DNA from: Marinicella marina
Lineage (GTDB): Bacteria; Pseudomonadota; Gammaproteobacteria; Xanthomonadales; Marinicellaceae
DNA length: 64,000 bases
Reading direction: 5' to 3'
Assembly (NCBI RefSeq): GCF_030065545.1
Contig: NZ_JASJNC010000001.1
Location: 372,001 to 436,000 of the forward strand
Position numbers and translations under genes: made by a program. Each line of letters begins with the position of its first letter. Position 1 is the stretch's first letter. Positions 8,483-15,501 of the stretch are shown one piece after another. Under the pieces are notes generated by a model. That model had not been told where the DNA came from and searched no databases. It was given only the letters and a program-made list of their open reading frames with translations.

Positions 8483-9229
8483 TCATAAGTTGAAGCTGAA
8501 CCAGATACCAAAATCACCGTCGCCATGTCGCCAGCCATCGTGGTATGGGTAGTAGGCATAGTAGTCGCGGTAAAAGCGATCATCATGGTAGCTCATGCAC
8601 CAACTGCCTTCATGCCAGTGACCATAACCATAGCCTGGTCGGTCAAAATAGTGTCCCAGACCACGCAGTGGGCGAAAGCGGTACACATCATCGTAGTAGG
8701 CATTGTAGTTATACAAGTGGCGATAATGGTTGCGTAAAAACCTGCGGTGTTTTTTCAACTGCCTTTTCCACTTTTTGTAGTGTTTCTTGGGCTTGTAGTA
8801 GTTGTGGCTGATGTAACCATTGTTGCGGTGGATGTAGCCATAATGGCGACGTTGGTTATACGGTCTGCTGTTGTGGTGGTAGTTGCGGTTATCAAAGTGG
8901 CGGTTGTTGCGATAATCGCCGTTGAATCCACGGTTGTTACCATAGTGATGACCATTGTTGCGGTTGTTGTTTCTGTGGTTGTTGTGGCCATAGCCATGTT
9001 TGTTTGCACGGGCTTCATTTCGGCTGCTGTGCGCACCTTGGTAGTGCCTGTTTTTAGCGGCATTGCGGTGTTGGTTATGGGCCTTGTTTTTGTGGCCACT
9101 GTGGTTCTTTTGGGCGTGGTTTCGCTGGTTTTTGTGGTCGTGATAACCACCGTCTCTGCTGCGATCTGCCAGGGCAGAAACACTGAACACCAATGCGGTG
9201 AGGGTAAAATATGTTTTGAAAGATTTCAT
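8483..9229 (-). CDS. His/Asn/Arg/Tyr-rich secreted protein
   Basis: 248 residues. The signal peptide (MKSFKTYFTLTALVFSVSALA) is followed by about 125 residues of very low complexity dominated by His, Asn and Arg (for example HGYGHNNHRNNNRNNGHHYG). Next comes a basic Lys/Arg helix-like stretch (KKWKRQLKKHRRFLRNHYR). The last 70 residues are rich in Tyr, Asp, Trp and His and end in FGIWFSFNL, with an aromatic C-terminus. His clusters suggest metal binding; the positive charge could bind envelope polyanions. It has its own terminator and looks monocistronic. No recognised family; function is inference only. Confidence 0.8.
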   Translation of the reverse strand: MKSFKTYFTLTALVFSVSALADRSRDGGYHDHKNQRNHAQKNHSGHKNKAHNQHRNAAKNRHYQGAHSSRNEARANKHGYGHNNHRNNNRNNGHHYGNNRGFNGDYRNNRHFDNRNYHHNSRPYNQRRHYGYIHRNNGYISHNYYKPKKHYKKWKRQLKKHRRFLRNHYRHLYNYNAYYDDVYRFRPLRGLGHYFDRPGYGYGHWHEGSWCMSYHDDRFYRDYYAYYPYHDGWRHGDGDFGIWFSFNL

Positions 9230-9419
9230 GCTTGAATCTCCTTTTTGTTACTGTGCCATTCAATTTACGGCAGTCGACTGAATCGAAACTGAATACGCGT
9301 TTGCTGTTCAGAAAGCGTTAAGCTAAAAGGCCCTAACTGCTTGTATTAAGGTGTTTTTAGCAGTGGTTTATTGGATACATGATTGATACAATCTTGTGGT
9401 TATTAACCATGAGCCTGCT

Positions 9420-10895
9420 ATGAAAACTTTGTTATCAGTCATGTTGTTGTGTGCCACAGCAGCCATCTCACAACCACAACTTCATAACCAAAAACACCAT
9501 GAGTGGCTGATCACCAATGCCATGATTGTCGCTGGCGTGGGCACGCCGGCCGAAGGACCTTATGACATCCACATCAAAGCCGGCCGGATTCATGCCATCA
9601 GCGGTGCCAAAGACGATGCGAAAGTGCGTCAGTTAGAGTTGGTTCAATTGGATGCCGAGGGCGGCTATGTGTTACCTGGTTTTATTAACATGCATGCGCA
9701 CACCATGTACAATCGGGCAGGCATTGATATGGCGCAGCCCTATCAGCACTATCTCTGGTTGGCCAGTGGTATCACCACGGTAAGGGATTTAGGCAGTGAT
9801 ACCAAAGTTACTTTAAAAGAGAGAGAACAGAGTGCTGCAGGTGAAATCATTGCGCCCAGGATGTTTGTTTACCCAGGTATCTGGGGCAACCAGCGCAAAG
9901 AAGACCTGGATAAAACCATCAAAAAATACCATAAACAAGGAGTTGATGGCTTGAAGTTCGGCATGATGGATAAAGAAACCTTCCACCACGCATCAAAAAT
10001 CGCCGCCAAATACGATTTAAAAATAGCTAACCATGTCGGTGTAGAAGACATGACCGCTTGGGATAACATCGAAGCAGGAACCACCACGATAGAACATTGG
10101 TATGGTGTGCCCGATGCGGCTTTGAAAGGGGTACAAAACTTTCCACCAGATATGAATTACTCCAATGAGCTGCACCGTTTTCGCTATGCCGGTCGCTTGT
10201 GGCAAGAGGCTGATCAGGAAAAGTTACAAGCGGTGTTACAGGGCATGGTCGATGCCGGCGTGGCATGGAACCCAACTTTGGTCATTTATGAGGCTTCACG
10301 TGATTTACAGCGGGCCACTTCCTCACCCTGGTTCCAGGACTACCTACATCCGGGTTTAGAAAAATTCTTTAAACCCAGTGCCGATTCACATGGTTCGTTT
10401 TTTTGGGGATGGACCTCAACGGATGAGGTTTATTGGAAAAACAACTACCAAATTTGGTTCAAAGCGTTGCGAGATTTCGCTGAGAAAGGCGGCATCATCA
10501 CCACCGGTGAAGACGGCGGTTACATTTACCAGCTTTTTGGATTTGGTTACTTACGTGAACTGATGTTGCATCAAGAGGCAGGTTTTCATCCATTGGAAGT
10601 GATCAAACATGCCACGGTTAATTCAGCCAAGGTGCTGGGTGAGGGTGATCGCCTTGGTCAGGTGCGGATTGGATACAGCGCCGATTTGGTTATTATCAAT
10701 GGCAACCCGATGGCCGACTTATCAGTTCTTTGGCCGAGGAACATCAAGCCCTTGACCGGTGATGAGTCTACCGGCGGTATCCTGTGGACCATCAAAGCAG
10801 GGGTTCCTTACCACGCACCAACCATGCTTAAAGCAGTACGCGAGATGGTAAAAACATCGAGGGCAGAACACAAGATTGGTTATTTGGTGGATTGA
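9420..10895 (+). CDS. Secreted/periplasmic amidohydrolase family protein
   Basis: 491 residues from ATG 9420, chosen because it begins directly with a signal peptide (MKTLLSVMLLCATAAIS); the longer frame starts with an unlikely GTG. It has the amidohydrolase layout: a small beta-sandwich (ITNAMIV ... GRIHAISG), then the metal-binding HxH (NMHAHTMYN, His92 and His94), a carboxylatable Lys candidate in VDGLKFGM, and later His residues IANHVGV and TIEHWYG. A closing TTGEDGG Asp motif and the C-terminal strand segment GYSADLVIINGNPMADL follow. The family includes imidazolonepropionase-like and prolidase-like enzymes; the specific substrate cannot be told. Export implies action on envelope or extracellular amides. 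Confidence 0.9.
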   Translation: MKTLLSVMLLCATAAISQPQLHNQKHHEWLITNAMIVAGVGTPAEGPYDIHIKAGRIHAISGAKDDAKVRQLELVQLDAEGGYVLPGFINMHAHTMYNRAGIDMAQPYQHYLWLASGITTVRDLGSDTKVTLKEREQSAAGEIIAPRMFVYPGIWGNQRKEDLDKTIKKYHKQGVDGLKFGMMDKETFHHASKIAAKYDLKIANHVGVEDMTAWDNIEAGTTTIEHWYGVPDAALKGVQNFPPDMNYSNELHRFRYAGRLWQEADQEKLQAVLQGMVDAGVAWNPTLVIYEASRDLQRATSSPWFQDYLHPGLEKFFKPSADSHGSFFWGWTSTDEVYWKNNYQIWFKALRDFAEKGGIITTGEDGGYIYQLFGFGYLRELMLHQEAGFHPLEVIKHATVNSAKVLGEGDRLGQVRIGYSADLVIINGNPMADLSVLWPRNIKPLTGDESTGGILWTIKAGVPYHAPTMLKAVREMVKTSRAEHKIGYLVD

Positions 10896-10963
10896 TACAT
10901 GTCATATGTTCTACAACTGACATCAGTTCAACAGGACATAATAAATTATTTTTTGGAGTTCAT

Positions 10964-11386
10964 ATGAAATACTTACACACCATGATTCGGGTCAGTGACT
11001 TGGATAAAACGGTTGATTTTTTTGTCAATAAATTAGGCTTTGTCGAACGTTCGCGGCGTGAAGTCGAAGCAGGTCGTTTCACTTTGGTGTTCCTGCATGC
11101 GCCAGGTGATGAGTCGGCAGAAGTTGAGTTGACCTATAACTGGGATGAAACCGATGGCTACTCAGAGGGTCGCAACTTTGGTCATTTGGCCTATTTGGTT
11201 GATGACATTTATGCCTTGTGCCAAAGTTTGATGGATCAGGGTGTGACCATCAACCGACCGCCGCGTGACGGCCACATGGCTTTCATCCGCACACCGGATA
11301 ACATTTCTATTGAACTGTTACAAAAAGGGGATGCTTTACCACCACAAGAGCCTTGGGTTTCGATGCCAAACGAAGGCAGTTGGTGA
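10964..11386 (+). CDS. gloA: Lactoylglutathione lyase (glyoxalase I)
   Basis: 140 residues from ATG 10964, preceded by TTGGAG; the upstream extension to 10892 lacks similarity. It closely follows E. coli GloA: MKYLHTMIRVSDLDKTVDFF at the N-terminus, VELTYNW, FGHLAYLVDD and ISIELLQKG. These supply the four metal ligands (His5, the Glu of VELTYNW, the His of FGHL, the Glu of IELL). It isomerises the methylglyoxal-glutathione hemithioacetal to S-lactoylglutathione in the cytoplasm. Convergent with dgkA, 15 bp away. Confidence 0.96.
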   Translation: MKYLHTMIRVSDLDKTVDFFVNKLGFVERSRREVEAGRFTLVFLHAPGDESAEVELTYNWDETDGYSEGRNFGHLAYLVDDIYALCQSLMDQGVTINRPPRDGHMAFIRTPDNISIELLQKGDALPPQEPWVSMPNEGSW

Positions 11387-11401
11387 TCAGCAGTCTGAAG
11401 T

Positions 11402-11779
11402 TTAAACCGAGAGGTTTTGGTAGCCAATAACCAGCCAAGTAAGAAGCACCAACATTTGTGCCATAAACACTGCGGCAGAACCCATGTCTTTGGCGCGACC
11501 GGCCAATTCGTGGTGTTCTTCGCCACAAACCAAGTCGACAATGGCTTCAATTGCCGAATTAATGATTTCAACCAACAACACCAGCAAACATGAGCCAACC
11601 AATAAGATCAATTCGATAGGTGTTTGCGCCAACCAGATGGCCAGGGGAATAAGTACCAAACAGAGGTAGATTTCCATTCTGAAAGAGGCTTCAGCAACAT
11701 ACGTTGCACGAAGCCCCTTGAATGACCACTTCATGGCCTGGTAGATTTGTTTGGGTCCTCTGAACCCCGAATCAGGCAT
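11402..11779 (-). CDS. dgkA: Diacylglycerol kinase (prokaryotic DgkA)
   Basis: 125 residues, the usual family length. It has three hydrophobic helices and the family signature EIINSAIEAIVDLV, followed by HELAGRAKDMGSAAV; the AKD and Glu residues form the phosphotransfer site. Known role: phosphorylation of diacylglycerol at the inner membrane to recycle it after osmoregulated glycan or lipid A modification. It begins 3 bp after the stop of gcvPB on the same strand and is probably co-transcribed with it. Confidence 0.95.
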   Translation of the reverse strand: MPDSGFRGPKQIYQAMKWSFKGLRATYVAEASFRMEIYLCLVLIPLAIWLAQTPIELILLVGSCLLVLLVEIINSAIEAIVDLVCGEEHHELAGRAKDMGSAAVFMAQMLVLLTWLVIGYQNLSV

Positions 11780-11782
11780 CTG

Positions 11783-13237
11783 TTATGACGCGTTGATTTT
11801 ATAAACAACGTTGGGTTGTTTGACTGCTTTGACCTCATCCATGCGCCTGACCACTGTGGTGTAAGGTGCTTGTTTTAAATGGTCGATATCGGTTTTGGCT
11901 TTTTCCAGGATCTTAGCCATGGCTTCAACAAAAGCATCGATGGTTTGTTTAGATTCCGTTTCAGTGGGCTCAATCAACAAACATTCAGCCACCAATAAGG
12001 GGAAGTAAACGGTTGGTGCGTGCATGTCTTCATCCAACAAAGCTTTGGCCAAATCAGAGGCCGTTAAACCCAATTCTTTGGCTTGTTTTTTCAAGGTTAC
12101 GATGAATTCATGACTGGCTCGGCGCTTTTTAAAGGCCAGATCGAAACCAACAGCTTCTAAACGTTTCATTAAGTAGTTGGCGTTCAAAGTCGCGAACTCT
12201 GAAATACGCTGCATGCCTTGCTTTCCATTGAGTAGGGCATAGACATAAGCCCGCAAATTCACCCCTGCATTACCAGCAAAAGTAGACAGTTGACCGATGC
12301 TTTTAGGTGCATCTTGGGCTGTTACAAAATGGTAGTTGCCGTCTGTTTTTCCGACATAAGGAACCGGCATAAATGGCAACAATCGTTCACTCACACCAAT
12401 GGCCCCTGAGCCGGGTCCGCCACCGCCATGAGGCGTTGAAAAGGTTTTATGCAGATTCATGTGAATCACATCAAAACCCATGATGCCTGGATTGGTCTTA
12501 CCCAAAATGGCATTCAAGTTGGCACCGTCGTAGTACAGCAAGCCGCCGGCTGCATGGACTTTTTCAGCAATGATTTTAATTTTTGATTCAAACACCCCCA
12601 AGGTCGAAGGGTTGGTCAGCATGATGCCCGCTGTTTGTGGCCCTAACACCGCGTCCAAAGCATCCAGATCGACGTTGCCGTCTTCATCGGTACGAATTTC
12701 TTTGACTTTATAGCCGCACATGATGGCGGTGGCAGGGTTGGTGCCGTGGGCCGCATCAGGAACAATGATTTCACGGCGCTCAAAGTCTTTGCGGTCATCG
12801 TGGTAAGCCTTGATCATGGCGACGCCAGAAAACTCACCTTGTGCACCAGCCATGGGTGTCAAAGAGACCCCTTTCATGTTGGTTACCGCTTGCAGGATTT
12901 GTTGTAAATGATACATACAGGCCAAATACCCCTGTGACAAACTTTCGTGAGCCAGTGGGTGTCTGGCTAAGAATTCGTCTTTCATTGCCAATGAGTTACA
13001 AGCCCTTGGGTTGTATTTCATGGTACATGAGCCCAGTGGATAAAAGTTGGTGTCGATGGCGAAGTTCTTTTGGCTTAATTGGGTGTAATGTCTGACCACA
13101 TCCAGTTCGCTGGCTTGGGGCATGCCCAAACGGCTGCCGCGTTGGAATTGCTGTGGAATCAGATGGTTGACATCGACCTCATCAGGCGATTGTGCTGTGG
13201 CTGTTCTGCCAGGCATGGACTTTTCAAAAATTAACAT
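11783..13237 (-). CDS. gcvPB: Glycine dehydrogenase (decarboxylating) subunit 2
   Basis: 484 residues, right for the separate C-terminal half of the P-protein. Motifs seen are FYPLGSCTMKYNP, MAGAQGEFSGV and the PLP-binding NLHKTFSTPHGGGGPGSG, with Lys264 forming the Schiff base. With subunit 1 (GcvPA) it decarboxylates glycine and passes the aminomethyl group to lipoyl-GcvH. GcvPA is usually adjacent in split-P organisms, but here the upstream neighbour is a TonB-dependent receptor 10 bp away and no gcvPA, gcvH or gcvT is in the window. They must lie elsewhere if the system is complete. Confidence 0.95.
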   Translation of the reverse strand: MLIFEKSMPGRTATAQSPDEVDVNHLIPQQFQRGSRLGMPQASELDVVRHYTQLSQKNFAIDTNFYPLGSCTMKYNPRACNSLAMKDEFLARHPLAHESLSQGYLACMYHLQQILQAVTNMKGVSLTPMAGAQGEFSGVAMIKAYHDDRKDFERREIIVPDAAHGTNPATAIMCGYKVKEIRTDEDGNVDLDALDAVLGPQTAGIMLTNPSTLGVFESKIKIIAEKVHAAGGLLYYDGANLNAILGKTNPGIMGFDVIHMNLHKTFSTPHGGGGPGSGAIGVSERLLPFMPVPYVGKTDGNYHFVTAQDAPKSIGQLSTFAGNAGVNLRAYVYALLNGKQGMQRISEFATLNANYLMKRLEAVGFDLAFKKRRASHEFIVTLKKQAKELGLTASDLAKALLDEDMHAPTVYFPLLVAECLLIEPTETESKQTIDAFVEAMAKILEKAKTDIDHLKQAPYTTVVRRMDEVKAVKQPNVVYKINAS

Positions 13238-13247
13238 GATTTAACCC

Positions 13248-15305
13248 TTAAAAATCGTAGTAAAACGAAGCATGGTAGTTTCGTCCTGGGGCATCAAGCC
13301 CGGACGCATGTTCGCGGTATTTTTTATCAAAAATGTTCTCGACACCCAGTCTGATTTGACTGTTGATTGCAGGGCGCCAAGTGAAGTGGGTATCATATAC
13401 CACAAAGCCACCTGTGCCAAATGGATTGATGCGTGCATCGCGTAAATCTCGCGCACTCAAACGGTCCTGAGTTTCAGCAAATCGAACTTGTGAACGCAAG
13501 TTCCATTCTGTACTGATGTCTTGTTGGTAGCCTATCACACCAAATGTCGGTGGAATGCGATCAGCTGGCCCTTCGCCATCACTGGTGTCTTCGGTACCGT
13601 GGGTGTATGTGACGTTGGCGAATAAGTGACCACCATTATCAAAGTAGTAGTTCAGTTCTGATTCGATGCCATAAATATCAACTTCGTTGATGTTTTGTGA
13701 CTGCACCACGATGCGCTCATCTGCAGTCAATTCGCCGGTTTCAACCGAAGCTATGACGTCTTGGTAGCGTGAGACGAAGGCCACTATCTCAGCTTGCCAA
13801 CCGTTGCCAGCGTGCTTAAAGCCGACATCGAATGACAACACCGATTCGGGATCCAAATCTGGGTTGATTATGTTGAAGCGGTTGCCAGAGCGTTCACCCA
13901 CTTGGCCCAAATCAAATATATTAGGTGGCCTGAAACCACGACCAACATTAACAAAAACACGGTCTGCATCATTGATTTTATAGAGCCAACTGGCGTGCCA
14001 AGTGAAGTCTGTCAAGTCCAGTTGATCATCGCTTATTTGTGGGCTATTCAAATCAATGTCATAGTCGCTGAGTCGTCCACCCAAAGTCAGTTCGTGGTCA
14101 CCTAAGTATTGGTGCCAGTCAGCATAGATGGCGAATTGTTGCATTTTTGATTGATCAGGGTATCTAGGGTCTCTGGGTACTTCGGTACCATCTGCCAAAA
14201 CCCGCTGTCTGGCACTGGATATGGTATCAACATAGGTATCAAAACCATAAACCAGCATGTTGGTGTCATTGATGGCTTTGTTCCAGTCAGCCTGCAAGCT
14301 CAACAGTTCGCTGTTGTTCTGTTCGGTATCCGTGCGGTTGCCAGATAGGGGTTGGCTGAATCGGTTGTCGGTAATTTTTTGATAGGCCACATGGTAGTTT
14401 GCCATGTCATACCACCCAGTGGGATTGGCTGAGGTGTACTTAAGATGTGAAAACAACCGTTCATTGGGCTGAAACTCAAACACCCGTGATTCTGGTTCGC
14501 TTTCACCAAAACCGGCCACCAAATTATCAACCCGTGGTGTTGAAGGCTGGTGGGTGTATTGAATGTCAAAAATCCAATTGGATGAATCGGAGGTGTTGAA
14601 CACCCACTTGTTGTTAATTGAGCGTGAAGTGTAAGCAGTAAAAGGAATGTTTTGGCCAGAGCCAGTGGTTCTTTGACCGATGTCTTGGTAACTGATGCCT
14701 ATGGTTGAAGCAATCTTGTTGTTACCAAAATCAGCGCCGGCATGAGAAATCCACTTTTCATCGGCTGAATCCCATGAGCTATAGACTTGACCAGTGATGT
14801 CCCACTCACTGCTGTAAAACTCAGGTGTATGTGTCAGTACATTGACAACGCCACCCAGCGCATCACCACCATAGAGCACGGAAGACGGGCCTCGAACCAC
14901 TTCAATTTGTGAGGTCATAAAAGAGTCCACCAGGGCCAGGTATTGGTTGGGGGCATTGCGGAAAAATGCTGTGTTCAGCCGCATGCCGTCTACCAAGTGT
15001 ACGTTTTGTGAGCCTTTTAAACCACGGATAATGGGAATGGCTTGGCCGGGCGTGGTTTGTTGGATGTAAACACCAGACTCCTGGCGCAGTAAATCAGGTA
15101 ACAGGGTGTTGGGTTTGTTCTTAATCTCATCCCTGGTTACCACTGAAACAGCAGTGGCCGAATCATTGGTCGAGGTTGCGGTTTTGCTGGCAGTAACCTG
15201 CAAAGGTGCCAATGTTTCAATGTCTTTGCTCTGGTCTTCTTCGCCAGATATTTCTTGGGCAAAAGCATTGTTGGCAATTAACAACAGTAAAAAGGTGTAT
15301 TTCAT
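13248..15305 (-). CDS. TonB-dependent outer-membrane receptor
   Basis: 685 residues from ATG 15305 (MKYTFLLLLIANNAFA signal peptide); the upstream TTG at 15323 is less likely. A plug domain (LAPLQVTASKTA ... IPIIRGLKGSQNVHLVDGMR ... EVVRGPSSVLYGGDALGGVV) is followed by a 22-strand-type barrel ending in an aromatic residue (YHASFYYDF), as outer-membrane barrels do. The segments GRGFRPPNIFDLG and INPDLDPES resemble the FRAP and NPNL motifs of heme or hemoglobin receptors, but ligand identity is not settled. Its stop is 10 bp from the gcvPB start, so co-transcription is possible. Confidence 0.93.
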   Translation of the reverse strand: MKYTFLLLLIANNAFAQEISGEEDQSKDIETLAPLQVTASKTATSTNDSATAVSVVTRDEIKNKPNTLLPDLLRQESGVYIQQTTPGQAIPIIRGLKGSQNVHLVDGMRLNTAFFRNAPNQYLALVDSFMTSQIEVVRGPSSVLYGGDALGGVVNVLTHTPEFYSSEWDITGQVYSSWDSADEKWISHAGADFGNNKIASTIGISYQDIGQRTTGSGQNIPFTAYTSRSINNKWVFNTSDSSNWIFDIQYTHQPSTPRVDNLVAGFGESEPESRVFEFQPNERLFSHLKYTSANPTGWYDMANYHVAYQKITDNRFSQPLSGNRTDTEQNNSELLSLQADWNKAINDTNMLVYGFDTYVDTISSARQRVLADGTEVPRDPRYPDQSKMQQFAIYADWHQYLGDHELTLGGRLSDYDIDLNSPQISDDQLDLTDFTWHASWLYKINDADRVFVNVGRGFRPPNIFDLGQVGERSGNRFNIINPDLDPESVLSFDVGFKHAGNGWQAEIVAFVSRYQDVIASVETGELTADERIVVQSQNINEVDIYGIESELNYYFDNGGHLFANVTYTHGTEDTSDGEGPADRIPPTFGVIGYQQDISTEWNLRSQVRFAETQDRLSARDLRDARINPFGTGGFVVYDTHFTWRPAINSQIRLGVENIFDKKYREHASGLDAPGRNYHASFYYDF

Positions 15306-15501
15306 GGGCTGTTTTTTGGTCAAAGGCTGGGTAATTTACTACGCAAATGGACGAGAATCAATAGTCCGAGAGTGATATTCTGCGGTATCTATTGATGACT
15401 TGAGTTATCTGAATGGTAGCTGAATGAAACACTTCAAAACAGTCGACCACGAGGGTCTCAGCTGGATAATTCACAGAGGCCATTTGGCCAAGAAAAGTGG
15501 A

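Noticed and set aside
8747-9235. Plus-strand Val/Ala/Ile-rich 162-residue frame that looks like a membrane protein
   Set aside because: It is the antisense reading of the His/Asn-rich gene (CAC and AAC become GTG and GTT). The minus-strand gene has a signal peptide and terminator.
15345-15370. Fur-box-like stretch (ATTGATTCTC) upstream of the TonB-dependent receptor
   Set aside because: Only one half resembles the Fur consensus; the inverted repeat is poor. Iron regulation is plausible for a receptor but not supported here.
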